A stretch of DNA of 64,000 bases from Acidobacteriaceae bacterium. GTDB taxonomy: Bacteria > Acidobacteriota > Terriglobia > Terriglobales > Acidobacteriaceae. Below are positions 56,581 through 64,000 of this stretch, in pieces. Positions within the stretch are counted from its first letter, which is position 1. Each line of letters opens with the position of its first letter. The position numbers and the translations under genes were made by a program. The stretch covers positions 1 through 64,000 of the forward strand of contig JASHNS010000089.1 of assembly GCA_030041515.1 (NCBI GenBank). The letters are read 5' to 3'. The notes under the pieces were generated by a model. The model saw nothing but the letters and a program-made list of their open reading frames with translations, was not told the origin of the DNA and searched no databases.

Positions 56581-57876
56581 ATGCCGAAGCATCCCCTGAG
56601 TGGCGGGCGCGAAGCGGGTTCGTCCGCAAGGCAAAGGTCGCCGCGCTTTCGCACTGCGCGCACAGCCGGTCTGGCGCTCTTTCTGTTGGCCAGCCTCAAC
56701 CTCTTCAATTTCATTGACCGTTACGTGTTGCCCGGGGTCCAGCCGCTCATCCAGCGTCAGTTCCACATCAATTTCGCGCAGGCAGGCACGCTCACCTCCG
56801 CCTTCTTCTTCACCTACATGCTCATCGCACCGCTCACCGGATGGCTCGGCGACCGGCTGCCCCGCAAGCCCCTCATCATCGCCGGCGCTTTGCTGTGGAG
56901 TGCAGCGACCCTTTCGACGGCGCTCGTCCACAGCTACACCACGCTGCTCATCCGCCACGCCATCGTCGGCATCGGCGAAGCCACCTTCTCCATCTTCGCG
57001 CCTGCCATGCTCGCCGACTTCTATCCCGAAGAAGACCGCAACCGGGTCCTTACCATCTTCTACTTCACTATCCCGGTTGGCGGTGCCCTGGGATATATCC
57101 TGGGCGGCGTTCTCGGCCAGTCTTACGGCTGGCGCGCGCCCTTTTACATCGCCGCTGGGCCTGGTGTTCTCATCGCCCTCTTCTTCTGGCTCTTTGTCCG
57201 AGAGCCCCAGCGCGGCGCTGCCGACACCCTGGCCACCACTCATGCCCGCGCCAGCTTCTCCGGCCTCTTTTTGAATCCGGCCTTCTGGTCCGCCACGCTC
57301 GGCATGGCCATGTGGACCTTCGCCGTCGGCGGCATCTCCGCGTTCCTGCCCACGTTTTTTCAGAATATGGGCCACTTCTCGCTCGCCCACGCCGACCTGG
57401 CCACCGGCGAAATCACCGCCGTCGACGGCCTTCTCGCCACCATTGCCGGCGGCTGGATCGCCCAGCTTTGGCTCAGACGCAATCATCGCGCCCTTTATTA
57501 CGTCTCCGCATGGAGCGCCATCCTCGCCATCCCTTTCGGGGTCCTCGTCTTCTTCGGCCCCATGCGCTGGATGGTCCCCGGCGCCTGGCTCGCCGAGTTT
57601 TGCCTCTTCCTGAACACTGGCCCGCTCAACACCGCCATCGTCAATTCCGTCTCTGCGCCCATCCGCGCCACGGCCATCTCCGTCAACCTTTTTGTCATTC
57701 ATCTGCTCGGCGATTTCCCTTCGCCGCACCTCATCGGTTGGGTCGGTGACCGCCGCGGCCTCAGCGCCGGCCTTGGCATCACGCTCGTCTCGCTCGCGCT
57801 CTCCGGCTTCATCCTCTTCTTCGGCGCCCGCTTCGCTCCACGCCTGCCTGATCTGGAAAATAATCTGTCATCCTGA
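56581..57876 (+). CDS. MFS transporter, spinster-like
   Basis: 431 residues from ATG 56581; 12 membrane helices. Features: LFNFIDRYVLPGVQPLIQRQ in helix 1 and the MFS loop motif GWLGDRLPRKPLII. The FIDRYVL start and general layout resemble the spinster group. The substrate is unknown. It is 14 bases after the CPBP gene. Confidence 0.82.
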   Translation: MPKHPLSGGREAGSSARQRSPRFRTARTAGLALFLLASLNLFNFIDRYVLPGVQPLIQRQFHINFAQAGTLTSAFFFTYMLIAPLTGWLGDRLPRKPLIIAGALLWSAATLSTALVHSYTTLLIRHAIVGIGEATFSIFAPAMLADFYPEEDRNRVLTIFYFTIPVGGALGYILGGVLGQSYGWRAPFYIAAGPGVLIALFFWLFVREPQRGAADTLATTHARASFSGLFLNPAFWSATLGMAMWTFAVGGISAFLPTFFQNMGHFSLAHADLATGEITAVDGLLATIAGGWIAQLWLRRNHRALYYVSAWSAILAIPFGVLVFFGPMRWMVPGAWLAEFCLFLNTGPLNTAIVNSVSAPIRATAISVNLFVIHLLGDFPSPHLIGWVGDRRGLSAGLGITLVSLALSGFILFFGARFAPRLPDLENNLSS

Positions 57877-57952
57877 AAATGAACCGTCAGCAAAGTGGAG
57901 CGCGCGTTGGGCGCGGTCTACGCAGTCGAAAGACCTGCATTTCAACTCAGCC

Positions 57953-59137
57953 ATGGTTTTGCCGATCGCTTTCGCCATCCTCCTCTGGCTCCTCGCCGCC
58001 TTCTGGCTCCTCTGCGGCCTCACCGCTCTCCGCGGCCTTCGCCGCGTCCCGAGACTCCGGGACATCTCGTGGACTCCGCCCGGCGGCGAGCCGTCCCCGC
58101 GAATCACCGTCATCATCCCCGCCCGCAACGAAGCCGCCGCCATCGAAGCCACCCTCCGCTCCCTCCTGGCTCAGACCATCCCCGTCGACATCGTCGCCGT
58201 CGACGACCGCTCCACCGACGCGACCGGCGCCCTCATGGATCGCATCGCCGCCGAACCTCTCCCATCCGGCAAATCGCTGCGCGTCCTCCACGTTCAGCAA
58301 CTTCCCGAGGGCTGGCTCGGCAAGCCCCACGCCATGGCCTTCGCCGCGCGCCATGCCACCACGCCCTGGCTGCTCTTCACGGATGCCGACGTTCTGTTCG
58401 CCCCCGACGTGCTCGGCCGCGCCCTGCGCTTCGCCGAGGAATCCCAGGCCGATCACCTGGTCCTGATGCCCACGCTGATCCTCAAATCCACGGGCGAGCG
58501 CGCCATGGCCACCTTCTTCCAGGCGCTCTCGCTGCTTTGGTGGCGTCCCTGGCGCATCGCCGACGCGCGCACCCGCGACTCCATCGGCATCGGCGCCTTC
58601 AATCTCATCCGCTCCGAGGTCTACCGCGCCGTCGGCGGCTTCGAGGCGCAGCGCTTCCAGGTCCTCGACGACGTGCGTCTTGGCGTCGAAGTCAAGCGTG
58701 CCGGCTATTGTCAGCGCATCGTCTTCGGCAGGGACCTCATCCGCCTCCACTGGGCGCCCGGCGCGCTGGGCATGGCCCGCAACCTTACCAAGAACCTCTT
58801 CGCCGGATTCGGCTTCAACCCCGCGTTGCTGCTGGGCGCCTGCCTCGGCCTGGGGTTGATCTGCTACGCACCTCTCGCCGGGCTCTTCTTCTCCTGGCCG
58901 ATGCGCATCGCCGCGCTGCTCTCGCTCGCCATGATCGCCCTCCACTATCGCCTCGCCGGCCGCTATTTCAGCGGACTCAGCACCGCCTGGGCGCTCACCC
59001 TGCCGGCCGCCGGAATTTTGGTCCTCTACGCCATGCTTCGTTCCATGATCCTCACCCTCACCCGCCGTGGCATCGTCTGGCGCGGCACCTTCTACCCCCT
59101 CGCGGCTCTGCGCCGGGAATCTCGCCCGGTGCGCTAA
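57953..59137 (+). CDS. Membrane-anchored glycosyltransferase, family 2
   Basis: 394 residues from ATG 57953. One N-terminal membrane helix (VLPIAFAILLWLLAAFWLL), then a GT-A fold: ITVIIPARNEAAAIEATLRS, VDIVAVDDRSTDATGALMDR, and LLFTDADVLFAPDVLGRALR with the DxD metal site. Three or four C-terminal helices. It resembles HpnB-type or polysaccharide glycosyltransferases; the sugar and acceptor are unknown. Confidence 0.82.
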   Translation: MVLPIAFAILLWLLAAFWLLCGLTALRGLRRVPRLRDISWTPPGGEPSPRITVIIPARNEAAAIEATLRSLLAQTIPVDIVAVDDRSTDATGALMDRIAAEPLPSGKSLRVLHVQQLPEGWLGKPHAMAFAARHATTPWLLFTDADVLFAPDVLGRALRFAEESQADHLVLMPTLILKSTGERAMATFFQALSLLWWRPWRIADARTRDSIGIGAFNLIRSEVYRAVGGFEAQRFQVLDDVRLGVEVKRAGYCQRIVFGRDLIRLHWAPGALGMARNLTKNLFAGFGFNPALLLGACLGLGLICYAPLAGLFFSWPMRIAALLSLAMIALHYRLAGRYFSGLSTAWALTLPAAGILVLYAMLRSMILTLTRRGIVWRGTFYPLAALRRESRPVR

Positions 59138-59147
59138 CCTCTGTTCT

Positions 59148-59180
59148 GCGCGAAGCGCCGCCCGCTGGACGCGCAGTCCC
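59148..59180 (+). repeat. GCGCGAAGCGC intergenic repeat, copy 1 (divergent)
   Basis: Begins GCGCGAAGCGC and ends CGCAGTCCC. Related to the copies at 59219 and 60529. Confidence 0.55.
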
Positions 59181-59218
59181 GCCGCCACTCCGGCCGTCTG
59201 CGTTAGTTGCCCGACTTT

Positions 59219-59251
59219 GCGCGAAGCGCGGCCGCCTGAACGGCCAGTCCC
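59219..59251 (+). repeat. GCGCGAAGCGC intergenic repeat, copy 2
   Basis: 33 bases; starts GCGCGAAGCGCGG, then CGCCTGAACGGCCAGTCC. It ends 25 bases before ispG. Confidence 0.65.
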
Positions 59252-59276
59252 CCTGTAAACTAGAGACGAGGCCTCT

Positions 59277-60521
59277 ATGCCGGAAATCCACCGCCGCAAG
59301 ACCGTCACTGTCAACGTCGGCTCTGTCCGCGTCGGCTCCGACGCCCCCGTCGTTGTGCAGTCCATGACCAACACCGACACCACCGACGTGGCCGGCACCA
59401 TCCAGCAGACCGCTGAGCTCGTCCAGGCCGGCTCGGAACTGGTCCGCGTCACCGTCAACAACGACGACGCCGCCCAAGCCGTCCCGTACATCGTCGAAGG
59501 CCTCGCGAAGCAGGGAATTCACGTCCCCATCATTGGCGACTTCCACTACAACGGCCACCTGCTGCTCAAGAAGTATCCCTCCTGCGCGCGCGCCCTCGCC
59601 AAATACCGCATCAATCCCGGCAACTGCTCCATCGGCCGCAAGGACGACGAAAACTTCCGCACCATGATCGAGTGCGCCGTCGAGAACCAGAAGCCCGTGC
59701 GCATCGGCGTCAACTGGGGCTCGCTCGACCAGGCTCTCCTCACCCGCCTCATGGACGAAAACTCAAAGCTCCCCGATCCCGTGCCTGCCCGCGACGTCAT
59801 GCTCGAAGCCATGTGCCGGAGCGCGCTCGACTCCGCCTCCGCGGCCGAGCGCTACGGCCTCCGCCACGACCAGATCATCATCAGCGGCAAGGTCTCCGGC
59901 GTCCGCGACCTCCTCGACGTCTACACCATGCTCGCCGCCCGCTGCGACTATCCACTGCACCTGGGCCTCACTGAAGCCGGCATGGGCATGAAGGGCATCG
60001 TCGCCTCTACCGCCGGCCTCGCGCCGCTGCTGCTCCAGGGCATCGGCGACACCATCCGCGTCTCGCTCACCCCCAGGCCCGGCTCCAGCCGCACCGAAGA
60101 AGTCCTCACCGCCCAGCAGATTCTGCAGTCCCTCTCGATCCGCAGCTTCGCGCCGCAGGTCACGGCCTGCCCCGGCTGCGGGCGCACCACCAGCACCTTC
60201 TTCCAGGAGCTGGCCCAGCAAATCCAGGACTACCTCCGCACCTCCATGCCCGTCTGGCGCGCGCAATATCCCGGCGTCGAAGAGCTCAAGCTGGCCGTCA
60301 TGGGCTGCGTCGTCAATGGCCCCGGCGAGTCGAAGCACGCCAACATCGGCATCTCGCTCCCCGGCACCTTCGAGGAGCCCAAAGCCCCCGTCTACGTCGA
60401 TGGCCGCCTGATGACCACCCTCCGCGGCGACACCATCGTCCAGGACTTTAAGAAGATCCTGGATGACTATGTCCGCACGCGATATGGAGCCGAGAAGGAA
60501 CTCGAAACCACCGTGGTTTAG
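59277..60521 (+). CDS. ispG: 4-hydroxy-3-methylbut-2-en-1-yl diphosphate synthase
   Basis: 414 residues. [20 protein letters not shown] opens the TIM barrel. The C-terminal 4Fe-4S ligands are in [15 protein letters not shown] (two Cys) and [20 protein letters not shown] (third Cys, then the Glu). It carries out the sixth step of the non-mevalonate isoprenoid pathway, the reductive opening of the cyclodiphosphate. The gene stands alone between intergenic repeats. Confidence 0.96.
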   Translation: MPEIHRRKTVTVNVGSVRVGSDAPVVVQSMTNTDTTDVAGTIQQTAELVQAGSELVRVTVNNDDAAQAVPYIVEGLAKQGIHVPIIGDFHYNGHLLLKKYPSCARALAKYRINPGNCSIGRKDDENFRTMIECAVENQKPVRIGVNWGSLDQALLTRLMDENSKLPDPVPARDVMLEAMCRSALDSASAAERYGLRHDQIIISGKVSGVRDLLDVYTMLAARCDYPLHLGLTEAGMGMKGIVASTAGLAPLLLQGIGDTIRVSLTPRPGSSRTEEVLTAQQILQSLSIRSFAPQVTACPGCGRTTSTFFQELAQQIQDYLRTSMPVWRAQYPGVEELKLAVMGCVVNGPGESKHANIGISLPGTFEEPKAPVYVDGRLMTTLRGDTIVQDFKKILDDYVRTRYGAEKELETTVV

Positions 60522-60528
60522 GAACCGG

Positions 60529-60561
60529 CGCGAAGCGCGGTCGCCTGAACGGCTAGTTCCA
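60529..60561 (+). repeat. GCGCGAAGCGC intergenic repeat, copy 3
   Basis: 33 bases differing from copy 2 at only a few positions (GGTCGCC, GGCTAGTTCC). It spans the end of the minus-strand gene at 60553. Confidence 0.65.
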
Positions 60562-61353
60562 CTTCGGCTCGCGCTTCTCCAAAAACGCCGTCACGCCCTC
60601 GCGGAAATCCCCATGCCCGCGCATCTGCACGCTGGCCCGAATCGCCCCATCCACATCGTCCAGCAACCGCCGCTCCGCAAACCGGCTCAGCAGCCGCTTC
60701 GTCGCCGCCATCGCCGCGGGACTGTTCCGCGTCAGCTTCTCCGCCACCGACCGCGCCTCGCGCATCAGCTCCGGTTCCGGAACCACGCGGGTCACCAGCC
60801 CCAGCGCCGCCGCTTCCTCCGCCCCAATCAGCCGCCCCGTCAGCAGCAGATCGCGCGCCCGCTTGTCCCCAATCTGACTCCGCAAATACGCCGACACAAT
60901 CGCCGGAATGAACCCGATCCGCACCTCGGTGTACCCGAACTTCGCCTCCGGCACAGCCAGCGTCAGATCGCAGATGGTCGCAATCCCCATGCCGCCCGCA
61001 ATCGCCGCCCCATTCACCGCCGCAATCGTCGGCTTCGGCAGCTCGTACAGCGTCCGCAACAGTGTCGCAATCCGCTCTGCATCGGCCAGCGCCGCCTCTT
61101 CGCCGGCGCCCACGTTCGCGCGCAGAACCTCCAGGTCCAGCCCCGCGCAAAACGCCGATCCCGCGCCGGTAATCACCACCACGCGAGAGTGAGGATTCGC
61201 CCCCGCCGTCTGCAGCGCCTGCGTCAGTTCCTCGATCAATTGCGGCGTCAGGGCATTGCGCTTCTCCGGGCGGTTCAGCAGGATCGTATGTACACCCGCT
61301 TCGGTTTGCGTGTGCAGCGTCTCGTAATGGCTCACAATCAGTTCTCCGGGCAA
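60553..61353 (-). CDS. Enoyl-CoA hydratase/isomerase family protein
   Basis: 266 residues. Crotonase-fold motifs: ILLNRPEKRNALTPQLIEEL, VITGAGSAFCAGLDLEVLR (oxyanion hole) and PTIAAVNGAAIAGGMGIATI with FGYTEVRIGFIPA. The Glu that activates water (in FGYTEV) is present, and the second catalytic Glu is in the usual region as an Ala or Pro-rich turn, so hydratase versus isomerase cannot be set. Likely role in acyl-CoA breakdown. Confidence 0.88.
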   Translation of the reverse strand: MPGELIVSHYETLHTQTEAGVHTILLNRPEKRNALTPQLIEELTQALQTAGANPHSRVVVITGAGSAFCAGLDLEVLRANVGAGEEAALADAERIATLLRTLYELPKPTIAAVNGAAIAGGMGIATICDLTLAVPEAKFGYTEVRIGFIPAIVSAYLRSQIGDKRARDLLLTGRLIGAEEAAALGLVTRVVPEPELMREARSVAEKLTRNSPAAMAATKRLLSRFAERRLLDDVDGAIRASVQMRGHGDFREGVTAFLEKREPKWN

Positions 61354-61392
61354 ACGTTCCAGCTTACGGCATTTTGAGTCCGGGAAAAAGAT

Positions 61393-61995
61393 TTACCTGC
61401 ACTGCGTCACCAGCGCCCACGCGACAATCGTATCGCCGTGGCGTCCCGACGACCGTTCCACCTCCGCATTGGCTTCGGCTTCCAGCTCGTGGGAGTCCAG
61501 ATGGAGTTCGCAACCGGCAACCTCCTCGTCGCTCGCTCCCTCGAAGCACAATTCACAGACTCCCAGCCCATCTTCCGTACGCAGCGGCAGACCGAATACC
61601 CGGCAGGTGATCGGCCGTTCATTGTAGAGATCGCACATCCCCGTCTGCGGATCCAGCACCGGACACGGCTCATCGTTGGCGAAGCTCTCGAACTCCTCGC
61701 CGCGACCGGGATCCAGGATCCCGGTGCGTGCATCTCCTGGGAAATTGGTTCCCAGGCGCGCCACGGCTTGCCGTGCCCGCTCGAGCACGGCCCGCGCGCG
61801 CTGAGGGTCACTCTCTGCGAGCGCCTCCAGCCCGGCGCGCAGCCGTTCCGCATCCAGTTGCGATATCGCAAACACGCCGATGCAGCATTGCGTGCAGCCT
61901 GGCGCGCACTTTACCCACGCGCCGGCGCGCCCAGTTGCTTCGGCAGCCGCTGCATTCACAATCTGTACCAGGCGTCGATCGCTCGCAGGGATCAC
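61393..61995 (-). CDS. YkgJ-type cysteine-cluster protein
   Basis: 200 residues. Cysteine motifs: CAPGCTQCCIGVF (about 30-42) and CPVLDPQTGMCDLYNERPIT with CRVFGLP (about 111-137). These match YkgJ/CxxCxxCC proteins that probably bind zinc or an iron-sulphur cluster. Function unknown. Confidence 0.83.
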   Translation of the reverse strand: MIPASDRRLVQIVNAAAAEATGRAGAWVKCAPGCTQCCIGVFAISQLDAERLRAGLEALAESDPQRARAVLERARQAVARLGTNFPGDARTGILDPGRGEEFESFANDEPCPVLDPQTGMCDLYNERPITCRVFGLPLRTEDGLGVCELCFEGASDEEVAGCELHLDSHELEAEANAEVERSSGRHGDTIVAWALVTQCR

Positions 61996-62012
61996 AACGT
62001 CAGCATAGTCTT

Positions 62013-64000
62013 TTAGAATTGCAGCCGAAGCTCTCCCGTCAGCATCCTCGGCGTTACATAATGGGTTCCGCTGAAGGTCGACAGGAAATTGTAGAGCGCA
62101 TACTTATTGGTCACATTCACCGCTGTGAACGTCGCGCCGAGTTTGTAATGATCACCGTGAAAGAGATTGTCCTCACCCAGCGACATATCAAACAGGCTCC
62201 GCGAATCGATTCGCGGCGGGTTCCTGTCGTTGTCCCCGGTGTACGGTGCGGGAATCTTCACCAAATCCGAGCTGTACTGCGACGCGAGGCAGGCGCTGGG
62301 CAGCGGATGTCCGATCGTCGCTTTGACACCGTCGCAGGACAAGCCCGCTTCGAACTCCTCATCCGCGTCCAGCCCGCTCAAATTCACCGCCGGCTGCCCA
62401 TTGATGTACATCGAAGTGCTGGCGCAAGCACTGTTGGGGTCATTCGACAACGGATTGAAGCAGGGCACCGCCCCGGCTACCAGCCCGCTGTCGTAGCGCC
62501 AGTTGAAGCTGTACCACGGTGCGCGTTTCCACGGCAGTTGGTACTGGAAATGCGTTGTCTGGTTAAAGCGCTCGTCGTGGTCGATGCGGAAGGGCAGCCC
62601 TGTTTGTCCAACCGTCGCGCCCGCGCCGCCCACCTGCGGCGGGAAGAAGCGCGCCGCCACCGACGACATCGCCGTATAGGCGCTGAAGCCATGAATCGGT
62701 GTCACCGTCACGCGCGCCGCGTACCCAGGAATCTTTGACTGCTTCCACTCGATGGGGAAGGTAATCGGCGTATTCCCCAGCACGCTGAAGTCGTAGCCGT
62801 TCCGCGTGTACTTCCAGATGTACTCGCCATTCACCACGATATGGCGCGCGAACACCTGCTGCAGTCCCAGGTGATACTCGTTGCGGTACCCGGGCGAAAG
62901 AGGGGCCGAATGCGCGGCGGTGCACAGCAGCAGCGGGTTCAGCACTGGATTCAGGCATCCGTTGCTCGACAGCACCAGGTTCTCGTTGAACGGCGTCTCC
63001 AGCGTGCGCGCGTAGGAAGCCCGCAGTACCGTATTCGTCTTCTTCACCGTGTACGACCCGCCCAGCCGTGGCTCCGCCTGCGTCGCATCGGTCAGCCCGT
63101 CGTACACATCGCCGCGCAGGCCCAAATTGAACAGCCAGTCCCCTTTGGTCAGGATGTCTTCAACGTATTGCGAGAACTCGCGTACGTCCGCATGTCCGTG
63201 GAAATCGTACAGTCCGCCGCCCCGTGTCAGATCGTAAGGCAGCAAGTACGTGCATGGCGGCCCGGTCGGCACATTGCCCGCCATGCAGCCCAGCGAGGCG
63301 AGGTAGCCGGGCGCCACAATGCCCAGCGTGTCATTCTCGTTCAGAAACGTGGAGTAGTATTCGAGGCCCGCTTTCACGTCGTTGATCCCGTGTACCCACG
63401 CGATGTCCGTGTGCACACCCGTATTCGTCAGGTTGCGCGCCTGGCCCACCGTTTCCTGCTGCACCGGCCCAAGGTCCTCGAAGGGGTCAGGACTCGGATA
63501 GTAGTTGTAGCCGTCCCGCCGGAAATACGTGATCACGTTCCACACCAGGTGCTGGTTCACGATCCGCGTGTAGCTGGGCGCCAAATCCACGGTGCCGATC
63601 TTCGACCGCTGATCCGTCTGTCCGGGCACCGGAGTACCCGCCAGATTCACGCGGCCGAAATTCAGGTTGTCGTACGTATTCGGGTTCTGAAACCACGACC
63701 GCGAGTAGTTGAAGTTCAGGTGCAGCGAATTCGCCGCATTGATCGTGTAGTCCACGCGATCGAAAATGTTCTCTTCGTTCCCCTTGTCGTGCAGGATCGC
63801 GAATTCAGGCCCATCCAGAAATCGCCCGGTGTTTAAACCGGTTGCGGTGAGGAAATTGCCCCACTTCTGGCCGCCATACCCCAGGCTCCCCCCGCCCTGC
63901 ACCGTCCCGAACGAGCCGTAGGAGACATTCCCCGCGCCGGTCGGTTTGGTGTCGCCCTGGCCCGACCGCGTTGTCACATCGATGACCAGGCTTGTCTTGT
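62013..64000 (-). CDS. TonB-dependent receptor, N-terminus beyond window
   Basis: At least 662 residues read from the window edge (SLVIDVTTRSGQGDTKPTGA) to the stop at 62013. It begins in the plug domain and covers most of the beta barrel, ending in the typical aromatic TGELRLQF. Barrel features: NAANSLHLNFNYSRSWFQNP, YVEDILTKGDWLFNLGLRGD and GYRNEYHLGLQQVFARHIVV. Like the receptor at 1406, it belongs to the large acidobacterial receptors, but no regulatory domain can be seen because of the cut. Confidence 0.9.
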   Translation of the reverse strand, partial: KTSLVIDVTTRSGQGDTKPTGAGNVSYGSFGTVQGGGSLGYGGQKWGNFLTATGLNTGRFLDGPEFAILHDKGNEENIFDRVDYTINAANSLHLNFNYSRSWFQNPNTYDNLNFGRVNLAGTPVPGQTDQRSKIGTVDLAPSYTRIVNQHLVWNVITYFRRDGYNYYPSPDPFEDLGPVQQETVGQARNLTNTGVHTDIAWVHGINDVKAGLEYYSTFLNENDTLGIVAPGYLASLGCMAGNVPTGPPCTYLLPYDLTRGGGLYDFHGHADVREFSQYVEDILTKGDWLFNLGLRGDVYDGLTDATQAEPRLGGSYTVKKTNTVLRASYARTLETPFNENLVLSSNGCLNPVLNPLLLCTAAHSAPLSPGYRNEYHLGLQQVFARHIVVNGEYIWKYTRNGYDFSVLGNTPITFPIEWKQSKIPGYAARVTVTPIHGFSAYTAMSSVAARFFPPQVGGAGATVGQTGLPFRIDHDERFNQTTHFQYQLPWKRAPWYSFNWRYDSGLVAGAVPCFNPLSNDPNSACASTSMYINGQPAVNLSGLDADEEFEAGLSCDGVKATIGHPLPSACLASQYSSDLVKIPAPYTGDNDRNPPRIDSRSLFDMSLGEDNLFHGDHYKLGATFTAVNVTNKYALYNFLSTFSGTHYVTPRMLTGELRLQF

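Noticed and set aside
57895..59367. 490-codon plus-strand frame over the glycosyltransferase
   Set aside because: Arginine/proline-rich out-of-frame shadow of the glycosyltransferase gene.
1..64000. CRISPR arrays, rRNA genes, intact tRNA genes, integrase or transposase genes
   Set aside because: None seen on either strand; the only tRNA-like sequence is the partial tRNA-Asp at 44965-45011.

Overview
The window looks like chromosomal DNA of an Acidobacteriota member, probably class Terriglobia. This rests on the very long Oar-type TonB-dependent receptors with a carboxypeptidase-regulatory N-terminus (1406-4969 and 62013-64000), the orphan FtsX/MacB-type permease of the acidobacterial ADOP kind (49654-52137), a Tat-exported phosphocholine-type phospholipase C, and the moderately GC-rich coding style. 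No rRNA, intact tRNA, CRISPR array, integrase or transposase was seen.

Layout. 1-10.6 kb: the 5' part of an MgtC/SapB membrane protein, a secreted histidine phosphatase, a TonB receptor, a truncated multicopper oxidase, a Fur-family regulator with a perfect operator-like palindrome, a secreted unknown and phospholipase C. 11.2-43.8 kb: a fluoride island (below). 44.0-45.0 kb: a HigB/HigA-type toxin-antitoxin pair, a cluster of short repeats, and the 3' part of a tRNA-Asp gene that looks like an attachment-site scar. 45.1-64 kb: ordinary chromosomal genes: prolyl oligopeptidase, glutamine synthetase, ADOP permease, uvrA, CPBP protease, MFS transporter, glycosyltransferase, ispG, enoyl-CoA hydratase, YkgJ-type cysteine-cluster protein and a second TonB receptor cut by the window end.

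The main result is that I read seven fluoride (crcB-type) riboswitch aptamers within about 33 kb, on both strands, each at the head of a separate transcription unit: (1) two MutS-like ATPases and a pair of 79-residue paralogues; (2) a small protein plus an AAA ATPase; (3) a seven-gene hydrogenase-4/formate-hydrogenlyase-like membrane complex whose large subunit has lost the nickel-iron ligands; (4) enolase; (5) a dynamin-like GTPase, the fluoride channel crcB, a Cys/His-module protein, two DUF190 proteins and a second dynamin-like GTPase; (6) inorganic pyrophosphatase plus a small ATPase; (7) a metallophosphoesterase, a cyclopropane fatty acid synthase, a HEAT-repeat protein and a third dynamin-like GTPase. 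A J-domain protein lies between units 2 and 3. Four aptamers keep the canonical A6/U38 pair. Three (units 1, 2, 5) carry U6/A38 instead, a matched change at a tertiary contact of the aptamer.

Together these genes read as a coordinated response to fluoride: export (crcB), replacement of the classical fluoride-sensitive enzymes (enolase, pyrophosphatase), a proton/cation-translocating membrane complex with no hydrogenase site, membrane repair or remodelling (three dynamins, cyclopropane fatty acids), and protein or DNA quality control (J-domain, AAA, MutS-like). The joint function is inference; the riboswitch motifs, gene order and missing ligands are read from the sequence. An inverted-repeat-flanked cassette with a cation-efflux-like gene (28985-29747) sits inside the island, and the tRNA-Asp fragment at 44965-45011 may mark its right edge.
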